Shown piece after piece: positions 17,704 to 26,096 of a stretch of 64,000 nucleotides of DNA. The position numbers and the translations under genes were made by a program. The notes under the pieces were generated by a model. The model saw nothing but the letters and a program-made list of their open reading frames with translations, searched no databases and was not told the origin of the DNA. Location: contig NZ_SORE01000027.1 in assembly GCF_004366595.1 (NCBI RefSeq), positions 37,614 to 101,613 of the forward strand. Reading direction: 5' to 3'. Positions within the stretch are counted from its first letter, which is position 1. The number at the start of each line of letters is the position of its first letter. This stretch comes from Paraburkholderia rhizosphaerae (GTDB lineage: Bacteria; Pseudomonadota; Gammaproteobacteria; Burkholderiales; Burkholderiaceae).

Positions 17704-18459
17704 ATGAAAAGACTGCTTTCGATGCTCGCGCTGATCGGCGCGATGCTGGGTGCGCTGGCGGCTGCGCCGGCGCTTGCACAGGAAAATGTTCCGCTCGACC
17801 GGGCGCCGGATAATGCGGACAATTTTGCCTCGTTGCAACATGGCGCCCAAATCTTTGTAAACTATTGCATGGGATGCCACAGTGCGAACCTGGTTCGGTT
17901 CAGCGCGCTGCAGCAAATCGGCATTTCGCCGAAGGAAATCGAGCAAAACCTGATGTTCACGACGGATAAGATCGGCAACACGATGTCGATCGCGATGCGT
18001 CCGGACGACGCGAAAGCGTGGTTCGGCGCGGCGCCACCCGATCTTTCCGTGATTTCTCGCGCGCGGGGCCGCGACTGGCTTTATTCGTACCTGCGCGGCT
18101 TTTACCGCGACGATACGCGCCCGACCGGCTGGAACAATATCGCGTTCGAGAATGTGAGCATGCCGAATGTGCTGTGGCAGTTGCAGGGGGAGCGCACGGT
18201 GAAGTTCGAGGAGCAAACCGACGAACGGACGGGGGAAAAGGTGCGCACTTTCGCCGGCTTTCAACAGGTCACGCCGGGGACGATGTCGCCGGTAGATTAT
18301 GATTCGGCTGTGGCCGATCTCGTCGCGTACCTGTCGTGGATGGGTGAGCCGACCCAGAAGTTCCGCCAGCAGCTTGGCGTGTGGGTGCTTCTGTTCATCG
18401 GTCTGTTGAGCTTTTTCGCCTGGCGACTGAACGCCGCGTACTGGAAAGATATCAAATAA
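17704..18459 (+). CDS. petC: ubiquinol-cytochrome c reductase, cytochrome c1 subunit
   Basis: A 251-residue membrane-anchored c-type cytochrome. A Sec signal peptide (KRLLSMLALIGAMLGALAAAPALA) is cleaved after about residue 24. The covalent heme site is CMGCH near residue 57, and the axial Met is expected in the region around IAMRPDDAKAWFGAAPPDLS. A C-terminal helix, LLFIGLLSFFAWRLNAAYWKDIK, anchors it. The ATG at 17704 follows GAGGAGAA and is preferred to an in-frame ATG at 17680. Confidence 0.96.
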   Translation: MKRLLSMLALIGAMLGALAAAPALAQENVPLDRAPDNADNFASLQHGAQIFVNYCMGCHSANLVRFSALQQIGISPKEIEQNLMFTTDKIGNTMSIAMRPDDAKAWFGAAPPDLSVISRARGRDWLYSYLRGFYRDDTRPTGWNNIAFENVSMPNVLWQLQGERTVKFEEQTDERTGEKVRTFAGFQQVTPGTMSPVDYDSAVADLVAYLSWMGEPTQKFRQQLGVWVLLFIGLLSFFAWRLNAAYWKDIK

Positions 18460-18496
18460 ACACACCGTAGCGGGTGTGGGGCCGGCGCAAGGAAAG

Positions 18497-18526
18497 ACCG
18501 CACGGGGCACCCGTGGAACGGTTTTT
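18497..18526 (+). terminator. hairpin terminator or attenuator between petC and sspA
   Basis: The stem is ACCG plus CACGGG pairing with CCCGTG and CGGT, with a three-base internal bulge and GCA loop, followed by four or five T. It ends the petABC transcript about 40 bases before the sspA start. The T run is short, so read-through into sspA is possible. Confidence 0.6.
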
Positions 18527-18565
18527 CGGCGTGCTGGCCCTTCAGCTTTTTGAGGAAACGTAAAA

Positions 18566-19177
18566 ATGATGGTTCTGTATTCCGGCACTACGTGCCCGTT
18601 CTCCCAGCGTTGCCGGCTGGTGCTGTTCGAGAAGGGCATGGACTTCGAAATCCGCGACGTCGATCTGTTCAACAAGCCGGAAGACATCGCGGTGATGAAT
18701 CCGTATGGTCAGGTGCCGATTCTCGTTGAACGTGATCTGATCCTGTATGAGTCGAACATTATCAACGAGTACATCGACGAACGCTTCCCGCACCCGCAAC
18801 TGATGCCGGCCGATCCGGTGCAACGTGCGCGCGCGCGTCTGTTCCTGCTGAACTTCGAGAAGGAACTGTTTGTGCACGTCGGTACGCTCGAAAACGAGAA
18901 GGGCAAGGCTGCGGAGAAGAATCATGAGAAAGCGCGCCTCGCGATTCGCGACCGCCTGACGCAACTCGCGCCGATTTTCCTGAAGAACAAGTACATGCTC
19001 GGCGAAGAGTTTTCGATGCTCGACGTCGCGATCGCGCCGCTGCTGTGGCGCCTCGATCACTACGGCATCGAGCTGTCGAAGAATGCGGCACCGCTGATGA
19101 AATACGCTGAACGGATTTTTAGCCGTCCGGCCTATATCGAAGCGCTGACGCCGTCGGAAAAAGTGATGCGTCGTTGA
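18566..19177 (+). CDS. sspA: stringent starvation protein A (GST-fold)
   Basis: A 203-residue GST-fold protein that binds RNA polymerase and helps transcription under starvation and acid stress. The thioredoxin-like N-domain (VLYSGTTCPFSQRCRLVLFEKGMDFEIRDVDL) and the cis-proline region NPYGQVPILVERDLILYESNIINEYIDERFP are strongly SspA-like. An AGGAAAC site lies upstream. It is followed 69 bases later by sspB, the usual pair, and the pet-ssp order is the same as in many proteobacteria. Confidence 0.95.
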   Translation: MMVLYSGTTCPFSQRCRLVLFEKGMDFEIRDVDLFNKPEDIAVMNPYGQVPILVERDLILYESNIINEYIDERFPHPQLMPADPVQRARARLFLLNFEKELFVHVGTLENEKGKAAEKNHEKARLAIRDRLTQLAPIFLKNKYMLGEEFSMLDVAIAPLLWRLDHYGIELSKNAAPLMKYAERIFSRPAYIEALTPSEKVMRR

Positions 19178-19246
19178 GTTTGGGTGAGGGCGAGCGCCGC
19201 GCGCTGCTATCGCGCCGCGGCCGCCCGCCCGGCATGAGGACTGTTG

Positions 19247-19777
19247 ATGCAAGAAATATCCACTAAGCCGTACCTGTTGCGTGCGCTGTACGAGTGGTGC
19301 ACCGACAACGGCTATACGCCGCACATCGCGGTGCGGGTCGACAACCGGACACGTGTGCCGCACCAGTTCGTGCGCGACAACGAGATCGTGCTGAATATCA
19401 GCTTTGAGGCGACCAGCCAGTTGCAGATGGGCAATGACTGGATCGAGTTCAGCGCGCGGTTCTCCGGCAAGTCGCACAAGATTGAAGTGCCGGTCTCGAA
19501 CGTGCTGGCGATTTACGCGCGCGAGAATGGGCAGGGCATGGCTTTCCCGGTGGATTCGGCGGGCGGCGAAGCGACGGATTCCGAAACCGATGCTGAGCAT
19601 TTGCCGGCGGAAGAGGCGGGTGAGCGGGTGCAGGCTGCGGTGAAACCGGAGGCGGAGGGTGATAAGGGCACGCAAGCGAACGCGCCGTCGGAACCTGAAG
19701 CACAGACCGACGAAGACCCGCGTCCCGACGACGACGGTGCAAAAGGTGGAAGGGGTCACCTCAAGGTCGTGAAATGA
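19247..19777 (+). CDS. sspB: ClpXP protease specificity-enhancing factor SspB
   Basis: Adaptor that tethers ssrA-tagged proteins to ClpXP. The 176-residue protein has the folded N-terminal domain (STKPYLLRALYEWCTDNGYTPHI to about residue 110) and a long acidic, low-complexity linker rich in E, D and A. It ends in a short basic-hydrophobic tail, RGHLKVVK, the ClpX-docking peptide expected for SspB. The TTG just before the ATG is an alternative start. A tRNA-Thr gene follows 19 bases later. Confidence 0.94.
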   Translation: MQEISTKPYLLRALYEWCTDNGYTPHIAVRVDNRTRVPHQFVRDNEIVLNISFEATSQLQMGNDWIEFSARFSGKSHKIEVPVSNVLAIYARENGQGMAFPVDSAGGEATDSETDAEHLPAEEAGERVQAAVKPEAEGDKGTQANAPSEPEAQTDEDPRPDDDGAKGGRGHLKVVK

Positions 19778-19796
19778 AGTAGAATCGCGGTCTTAC

Positions 19797-19872
<76 letters not shown>

Positions 19873-19880
19873 AACAATAC

Positions 19881-19917
19881 AAAAAGGGTTACAGGCATTG
19901 CTCCTGTAACCCTTTTT
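19881..19917. terminator. bidirectional terminator between tRNA-Thr and cysNC
   Basis: A perfect 14-bp stem, AAAAAGGGTTACAG with CTGTAACCCTTTTT, around a nine-base loop. It has A/T tracts on both sides, so it can stop the tRNA transcript on the plus strand and the cysD-cysNC transcript on the minus strand. Confidence 0.92.
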
Positions 19918-19947
19918 GCGTTTCTGCGCGTCGGGTTCACCTACTAC

Positions 19948-21867
19948 CTACCGCACGCCGCCCGAATCTCCCGGCTGCTCCTCGCACAAATACTCAACAA
20001 TTCTCTCCGCCGCTTCTTCCGGCGTCAGCTTCGTCGTATCGATATGCAGCTCCGGCTGTTCGGGCGGCTCATACGTCGAATCAATGCCGGTAAAGTTCTT
20101 GAGCTCACCGCGCCGCGCCTTCTTGTACAACCCTTTCGGATCGCGCTGCTCGGCAACCGCGAGCGGCGTATCGATAAACACCTCGACAAACTCACCGTCC
20201 CCCACCAGCCCACGCGCAGTATCCCGTTCCGCCTTGAACGGCGAAATAAACGACACCAGCGTGATCAACCCGGCATCGACCATCAGCTTCGCGACCTCAC
20301 CGACGCGCCTGATGTTCTCGACACGATCAGCCTCAGTGAACCCCAGGTCCATACAAAGGCCATGCCGCACGTTGTCCCCATCGAGCAGATACGTATGCCG
20401 GCCCAACGCATGCAGCTTCTTCTCGACGAGGTTCGCGATCGTCGATTTACCGGCGCCCGATAGCCCCGTGAGCCAGACCACCGCCGGCCGCTGTCCTTTG
20501 ATCCTTGCGCGCGCATCCTTATTGATCTCCAGCGCCTGCCAGTGGACGTTCTGGGAACGCCGCAACGCAAAGTGCAGCATGCCGGCGCCCACCGTCGCGT
20601 TCGATAGCCGGTCGATGACGATAAAACCTCCGGTATCGCGATTCTGCTGGTAAGAATCAAACGCGATAGCCTGATCGACGTGCAGGTTGCACACGCCGAT
20701 CTCATTCAACTCCAGCTTTTTCGCCGGCAAGTGCTCCATCGTATTCACATTGACCTTGTATTTCGGCTGCCCGATCGACAACCCGACGGTCTTTGCGCCC
20801 AGCTTCAACAGGTACTTGCGGCCGGGCAGCATCGGCTCGTCGCTCATCCAGACGATGTTGGCCTCGAACTGGTCGGCGACCGACGCGGGTTCGTCGGCGG
20901 CGCACAGCATGTCGCCGCGGCTGATATCGATCTCGTCCGCCAGCGTGACCGTGACCGATTGCCCGGCAACGGCCTGCGCGAGATCGCCATCGAACGTGAC
21001 GATCCGCTCGACGGTGCTCTCACGTCCGGACGGCAAGACCCGCACCCGCGCGCCAGGCCGAAGTGCGCCTCCGACCACACGACCTGAGAACCCGCGAAAA
21101 TTCGCATCCGGTCGGCTCACCCACTGAACCGGCATACGGAACGCACCCGAGCGGGCAGCATCATCGCCGATCTCGACCGTTTCGAGGTAAGCCATCAATG
21201 TCGGTCCGCGATACCACGGCGTGTGCTGACTCGGCGCTGTAACGTTGTCGCCTTTGAGCGCCGACATTGGAATCGCAACCACCTGTTCGATGCCCGTCGG
21301 TGCCGCGAACGCGCGATATTCGTCGACGATGCGATCAAACACGTCTTTCGAGTAGTCGACAAGATCCAGCTTGTTGATCGCGAGCACGACGTGTCGAATA
21401 CCGAGCAGCGACACGATGTAGCTATGGCGACGCGTTTGCGTCAGCAACCCCTTGCGCGCATCGACGATCAGGATCGCGACATCCGCGGTCGACGCGCCGG
21501 TCACCATGTTGCGGTTGTATTGCTCGTGGCCGGGCGTATCGGCGACGATAAACTTGCGTCGATCCGTCGAGAAGAAACGGTACGCAACATCGATTGTGAT
21601 GCCCTGTTCCCGCTCCGCCGCGAGCCCGTCGACGAGCAGCGCAAAGTCGAGTGCGCCGCCTTGCGTGCCGATCTTTTTCGAGTCGGCTTCGAGCGCCGTC
21701 AACTGATCGGCAAACAGCATCTTCGACTCATACAGCAGACGTCCGATCAGCGTGCTCTTGCCATCGTCGACGCTTCCGCACGTGATAAAGCGCAGCAGCC
21801 CCTTGTGCTGATGGGCTTCCAGATATTGCTCGATATCCTCGGCGATCAGGTTCGATACGTGTGCCAT
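19948..21867 (-). CDS. cysNC: bifunctional sulfate adenylyltransferase subunit 1 / adenylylsulfate kinase
   Basis: A 639-residue fusion. The N-terminal CysN GTPase (about residues 1-430) has GSVDDGKSTLIGRLLYESK, the switch sequence DTPGHEQYNRN and the NKLD-type motif INKLDLVDYSKD. The C-terminal APS kinase (about 450-639) has GLSGAGKSTIANLVEK and the DGDNVRHGL and ISPFKAERDTAR motifs. With CysD it makes APS and then PAPS. The ATG at 21867 shares its A with the cysD stop. The NodQ type of fusion is used for PAPS-dependent sulfation in rhizobia, but many ordinary bacteria also have CysNC. Confidence 0.94.
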   Translation of the reverse strand: MAHVSNLIAEDIEQYLEAHQHKGLLRFITCGSVDDGKSTLIGRLLYESKMLFADQLTALEADSKKIGTQGGALDFALLVDGLAAEREQGITIDVAYRFFSTDRRKFIVADTPGHEQYNRNMVTGASTADVAILIVDARKGLLTQTRRHSYIVSLLGIRHVVLAINKLDLVDYSKDVFDRIVDEYRAFAAPTGIEQVVAIPMSALKGDNVTAPSQHTPWYRGPTLMAYLETVEIGDDAARSGAFRMPVQWVSRPDANFRGFSGRVVGGALRPGARVRVLPSGRESTVERIVTFDGDLAQAVAGQSVTVTLADEIDISRGDMLCAADEPASVADQFEANIVWMSDEPMLPGRKYLLKLGAKTVGLSIGQPKYKVNVNTMEHLPAKKLELNEIGVCNLHVDQAIAFDSYQQNRDTGGFIVIDRLSNATVGAGMLHFALRRSQNVHWQALEINKDARARIKGQRPAVVWLTGLSGAGKSTIANLVEKKLHALGRHTYLLDGDNVRHGLCMDLGFTEADRVENIRRVGEVAKLMVDAGLITLVSFISPFKAERDTARGLVGDGEFVEVFIDTPLAVAEQRDPKGLYKKARRGELKNFTGIDSTYEPPEQPELHIDTTKLTPEEAAERIVEYLCEEQPGDSGGVR

Positions 21868-22817
21868 CAGAAATAGCCTTCCTGCTTTTTCTTTTCCATC
21901 GAGCCGCTCGAATCGTGATCGATCAGCCGCCCCTGACGCTCGGAGGTTCGGGTCAGCAGCATTTCCTGAATGATCTGCGGCAGCGTCGTCGCGGTGCTCT
22001 CGATCGCGCCGGTGAGCGGATAGCATCCGAGCGTACGAAAGCGGACGCTGCGCATCGTCGGCTGCTCGCCGGGCTTAAGCGGCATCCGGTTGTCATCGAC
22101 CATGATCAGCAGACCGTCGCGCTCGACCACCGGTCGCACTGCGGCGAAATAGAGCGGCACCAGCGGGATGTGCTCCAGATAGATGTATTGCCAGATATCG
22201 AGCTCGGTCCAGTTCGAGATCGGGAACACGCGCATGCTTTCGCCGTGATTCTTGCGGCCGTTGTACAGGCGCCAGAGTTCGGGGCGCTGCATCTTCGGAT
22301 CCCATCGGTGCTGCGACGAGCGAAACGAAAAGATCCGCTCTTTCGCGCGCGATTTTTCCTCGTCGCGGCGCGCGCCGCCGAATGCGAGGTCGAAGCCGAA
22401 GTGGTCCAGCGCCTGCTTCAACCCTTGCGTCTTCCAGATATCGGTGTGAATGGCTGAACCGTGATCGAACGGATTGATGCTTTTTTCCAGCGCTTCCGGG
22501 TTCTGCCACGTCAGCAACTCGAGACCCAATCGCGCCACCGCCTGATCACGGAACGCGTACATATCGCGGAATTTCCAGGTGGTGTCGACGTGCAGCAGGC
22601 GGAACGGCGGCTTCGACGGATAGAACGCTTTCATCGCCAGATGCAGCAGCACCGAGCTATCCTTGCCGATCGAATACAGCATCACCGGATTCTCGGCATC
22701 CGCGACTGCTTCGCGCATGATGTCGATGCTCTCGGCCTCGAGCCGCTGCAAATGCGTGAGGGTATTTGCCGCCTGCGTGCGCGATATCGCGTGATGTTCC
22801 GCCAATCGTTCGTTCAT
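21867..22817 (-). CDS. cysD: sulfate adenylyltransferase subunit 2
   Basis: The 316-residue small subunit of ATP sulfurylase, forming APS from sulfate and ATP with CysN. It shows the PP-loop-like VMLYSIGKDSSVLLHLAMKAFYP near residue 45 and the family stretches LLHVDTTWKFRDMY and FGGARRDEEKSRAKERIFS. The ATG at 22817 gives near-standard length (E. coli CysD is 302). No cysH, cysI, cysJ or sulfate transporter gene is adjacent, so this is not the full assimilation operon. Confidence 0.95.
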   Translation of the reverse strand: MNERLAEHHAISRTQAANTLTHLQRLEAESIDIMREAVADAENPVMLYSIGKDSSVLLHLAMKAFYPSKPPFRLLHVDTTWKFRDMYAFRDQAVARLGLELLTWQNPEALEKSINPFDHGSAIHTDIWKTQGLKQALDHFGFDLAFGGARRDEEKSRAKERIFSFRSSQHRWDPKMQRPELWRLYNGRKNHGESMRVFPISNWTELDIWQYIYLEHIPLVPLYFAAVRPVVERDGLLIMVDDNRMPLKPGEQPTMRSVRFRTLGCYPLTGAIESTATTLPQIIQEMLLTRTSERQGRLIDHDSSGSMEKKKQEGYF

Positions 22818-23044
22818 GAGCTTCACAACGTCTGGAGGGGTAAGGGTACGTGGTCTAAGGAAAATACTTTGTGGGTCCCGATTCGATCTTGCGCTGTCCA
22901 TCTTACGCCGGGCTAGTCAGACCGCGCCGGTCGAAGAGAGCTTACGTTTGGCCCTAATTCCTGAAATAGCCTTACATGCGGGTTCGCCTGCGCTAACCCT
23001 TGACCGCATTGCTGCATAATGCGTTGCGTTGCTCCGGTATAGCC

Positions 23045-24187
23045 ATGACCCCATCCTCCGAAATTCCTCCGTTTCCCGTCATCAGCTGGCCCGAGGCCGA
23101 TGGCCCGCAATCCGCCCGCTGGCGCTCCGAGGCCGGTGTGCCGCCGCCAAAGCGCGTCGTTATCGCCGACGACCGCACAACGGCCGATTCCGCCTACCGT
23201 CTTGCCTGCGAGGGCACGGCTTTGCTCTGGCGCGGCGACTTCCAGAACGCGCGTCAACTCTTGCAAGCGATGTCGCGCCGCCTCGAACGCAAGCCGCCGA
23301 AGCGCGCGACGTCGCCGCTCGACGCGTTCAACCTGCATCGACAGGCGCAATCGCAACGCGCGCGCACGCTCGGCATGCTGCTGATTCCGCTCGATGCCGA
23401 TTACACAATCCCGCTGCGTCGCGCGCCGAATGTGCAGGACGCGTGTGCCGAAACCTACGGTCCTGCCGGTGCGGACACATCGGTGGTCTCGTTGCGTGAG
23501 GTGCTCGGACTGATCGGTGCGCACGAGTGGCGCAAGAAGGGCGTCGAAATTCCTGCGCTCGGCGAGCGCATTCACCCGTACTACGGCGTGTTTTCGCCGG
23601 TGCGCGGCGAATATATCGACCTCGTTGCGCGCACACCGTTGCCTTCGCAAGGGCTCGCGTTCGATGTCGGCACCGGCACGGGCGTGCTTGCCGCGGTTCT
23701 TGCGAAGCGTGGCGTCCAGAAAGTCGTCGCTACCGACCAGGACCCGCGTGCGCTCGCGTGTGCCCAAGAGAATCTTGCGCGGCTCGGCTACGCGGACAGC
23801 GTCGAGATTCTCGACGCGGATCTGTTTCCGCCGGGCCGCGCGCCGCTAGTCGTGTGCAATCCGCCGTGGCTGCCGGCGCGGCCCGCGTCGCCGATCGAGT
23901 ACGCAATTTACGACCACGAAAGCCGCATGCTGCTTGGTTTTCTGAATGGTCTTGCCGATCATCTGGAGCCGGGCGGCGAGGGCTGGCTGATCCTGTCGGA
24001 TTTCGCAGAACATCTCGGCTTGCGCACGCGCGACGATCTGCTCGCGGCAATCGATCGCGCGGGGCTTATCGTTGCCGGACGCGAAGATATCCGGCCGCGT
24101 CATCCGAAGGCCGCCGATGCGTCCGATCCGCTGCATGCGGCGCGTGCGGCGGAAGTGACGTCGCTATGGCGGCTGAAGGCGCGTTGA
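23045..24187 (+). CDS. class I SAM-dependent methyltransferase (HemK-like NPPW motif)
   Basis: A 380-residue methyltransferase. The first 170 residues are a distinct N-terminal domain; the catalytic half has the SAM motif AFDVGTGTGVLAAVLAKRG near residue 210, the acidic motif ATDQDPRALACAQENL and NPPWLPARP near residue 276. The NPPW form of the NPPY motif points to an amino- or N-methyltransferase acting on a planar nitrogen, as in PrmC. The real target is unknown. It is divergent from cysD and convergent with the flavoprotein gene. Confidence 0.82.
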   Translation: MTPSSEIPPFPVISWPEADGPQSARWRSEAGVPPPKRVVIADDRTTADSAYRLACEGTALLWRGDFQNARQLLQAMSRRLERKPPKRATSPLDAFNLHRQAQSQRARTLGMLLIPLDADYTIPLRRAPNVQDACAETYGPAGADTSVVSLREVLGLIGAHEWRKKGVEIPALGERIHPYYGVFSPVRGEYIDLVARTPLPSQGLAFDVGTGTGVLAAVLAKRGVQKVVATDQDPRALACAQENLARLGYADSVEILDADLFPPGRAPLVVCNPPWLPARPASPIEYAIYDHESRMLLGFLNGLADHLEPGGEGWLILSDFAEHLGLRTRDDLLAAIDRAGLIVAGREDIRPRHPKAADASDPLHAARAAEVTSLWRLKAR

Positions 24188-24228
24188 GCTGAGCGCGCTG
24201 AGTCGCGGGAGGTGGCAGCGAAAACCCG

Positions 24229-25491
24229 TCAGCGTCCCACACTCGCAAGGTGATTCAACGCGCCAAGCCCCGCTGCCAGTCCGCTCGCGAAACACGCGGT
24301 CAGCAGATAGCCACCGGTCGGCGCTTCCCAGTCAAGCATTTCGCCGGCGCAGAACACGCCGGGCAATTCGCGAATCATCAGGTGCGAATCGAGCGCCTCG
24401 AAGGGCACGCCACCTGAACTGCTGATCGCTTCTTCAATCGGCCGCGCGCGCACCAACCGTAGTGGCAACGACTTGATCGCATATGCGACGCGTTCGATAT
24501 CGAAGAAATCCTTCTTCGACAGGCACTCATGCAGCAAGCCGAGCTTCACACCGGTAATGCCAATGCGGCTTTGCAGATGGCTCGACATCGAGCGCGAGCC
24601 ACGCGGCCGCACCACCTCGTCGATCACACGCTCAGTGCTCAGCCCCGGTGCGAGATCGAGCCGGATGACCGCGGCGCCATCGGCGGCCACGCGCTCGCGA
24701 ATGACGGAGGAAAGCGCATAGACGAGGCTACCTTCGATGCCCGTGGTTGTGATCACGAACTCGCCTTGCCGGCGCAGCACCTGGTTGTCGGCGTCCGTCA
24801 CGGCGATCGCGACCGCCTTCACCGGCTGGCCGGCGTAACGCTCGCGAAACGGTTCGGTCCAGTCCGCGTCAAAGCCGCAGTTCGACGGACCGAGCGGAAC
24901 GACCGGTACGTTGCGTTCGGTCAGCAGCGGCACCCACGATGCGTCCGAGCCGAGCCGTGGCCAACTCCCGCCGCCGAGCGCGAGTATGACCGCATCCGTG
25001 TGCAGTACCTGTTCGCCGCTGGGCGTAAGCAGACGCAGCGCGTGCCGCGCGGGGCCGTTTTCCGTACTCCAGCCGACCCACTTGTGCCGCATATGAAAGC
25101 GCACGCCGGATTCGCGCAAGCGATGCAACCATGCACGCAGAAGCGGCGCGGCCTTCATGTCGGTCGGAAACACACGCCCCGAGCTGCCGACAAAGGTATC
25201 CACGCCGAGTTCGCTGGTCCATGCGCGCAACGCGTCGGGCGCGAAGCGCTCGACGAGCGGCGCAATCTGCGCGCTGCGCTTGCCGTAGCGTGTCATAAAC
25301 CGCTCGAGCGGCTCCGAATGCGTGATGTTCATGCCGCCTTTGCCGGCCATCAGAAACTTGCGGCCGACGGAAGGCATTGCATCGTAGACGTCGACCTGCA
25401 CGCCGTGCTGCACCAGCGCTTCGGCGGCCATCAGTCCGGCGGGCCCGCCGCCGATCACGGCGACGCTATGACGGTCGTACAAAATCGACAT
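24229..25491 (-). CDS. NAD(P)/FAD-dependent oxidoreductase, HI0933/TIGR03862-like flavoprotein
   Basis: A 420-residue flavoprotein. The N-terminal dinucleotide fold VAVIGGGPAGLMAAEALVQHG, the GRKFLMAGKGGMNITHSE segment near residue 45 and the C-terminal FAD site GVFCAGEMLDWEAPTGGYLLTACFASG place it in the HI0933-like group of putative BaiN/RdsA-type reductases; the 420-residue length fits the TIGR03862 branch. Substrate is unknown. The ATG at 25491 puts the fold right at the N-terminus; in-frame codons extend up to 25722 but encode no recognisable domain. Confidence 0.85.
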   Translation of the reverse strand: MSILYDRHSVAVIGGGPAGLMAAEALVQHGVQVDVYDAMPSVGRKFLMAGKGGMNITHSEPLERFMTRYGKRSAQIAPLVERFAPDALRAWTSELGVDTFVGSSGRVFPTDMKAAPLLRAWLHRLRESGVRFHMRHKWVGWSTENGPARHALRLLTPSGEQVLHTDAVILALGGGSWPRLGSDASWVPLLTERNVPVVPLGPSNCGFDADWTEPFRERYAGQPVKAVAIAVTDADNQVLRRQGEFVITTTGIEGSLVYALSSVIRERVAADGAAVIRLDLAPGLSTERVIDEVVRPRGSRSMSSHLQSRIGITGVKLGLLHECLSKKDFFDIERVAYAIKSLPLRLVRARPIEEAISSSGGVPFEALDSHLMIRELPGVFCAGEMLDWEAPTGGYLLTACFASGLAAGLGALNHLASVGR

Positions 25492-25861
25492 GCGTGGCAA
25501 ACGATCGAGAGAGTGATATTGAACGGATGTTCGGTCACCGGTTACATGGTTCCATGGGAGGCCCAGGTCCGGCGGCGCCCGCATTTTCCCATAGGTCCGT
25601 GATGCGGCCGAAGCATCCGCAAGACGAGCGTATTGTGCAACGTTCGCCTTTCGAAGCCCTTCGTCGACTTCCGTACGCGCGATGCATCCTTTTATCGCAC
25701 CACGACCTATAATTTTTGACACCCCTGTTCGACGCGCTTCGCGTCAGATCCCCGCACGCGCATTGCCTGCTCGCCAATCGATCCGCTTGATCGATCGGCT
25801 CGCCTGTCGAATCACCGACGCATGAGGCGCGTGCGCCTTCATTGATGTGAGGAGTATTGCC
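25492..25861. other. 370-base divergent intergenic region with a -10-like box
   Basis: No gene is supported here. A TATAAT lies at 25708-25713 on the plus strand, about 150 bases before the DUF1059 gene, but the -35 position holds only CATCCT. It may be the promoter of the small gene at 25862. Confidence 0.4.
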
Positions 25862-26074
25862 ATGAGCCGCGTATACATCGATTGCCGTGAATACCCGAGC
25901 GACATCGCATGTTCGGTCGCGCTATGCGCCGACTCGGAAAAAGAACTGCTCGAAGCCGCGGTGCAGCACGCGGTCACGGTGCACAAGCATGCGGATTCGC
26001 CCGAACTTCGCTCGCAGTTGAAGACGATGTTCCACGCAGGCACGCCGCCCGCCGACATGCAACGCAACGCGTGA
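25862..26074 (+). CDS. DUF1059 family small protein
   Basis: A 70-residue soluble protein with the DUF1059 pattern: YIDCREYPSDIACSVALCADSEKELLEAAVQHAVTVH, then a short charged end with ELRSQLKTMFHAG. The two-part Cys-x-x-Tyr-Pro and A-x-HA-x-x-VH arrangement is typical. Function is unknown. The ATG has GTGAGGAG eight to thirteen bases upstream. It is convergent with the dehydratase gene, 22 bases away. Confidence 0.82.
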   Translation: MSRVYIDCREYPSDIACSVALCADSEKELLEAAVQHAVTVHKHADSPELRSQLKTMFHAGTPPADMQRNA

Positions 26075-26096
26075 CAACGCGCCGCGCCCGGACGCT

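Noticed and set aside
24529..25602. A 357-codon plus-strand open frame opposite the flavoprotein
   Set aside because: Antisense shadow with no motif; the minus-strand flavoprotein has its FAD fold at the start and end.
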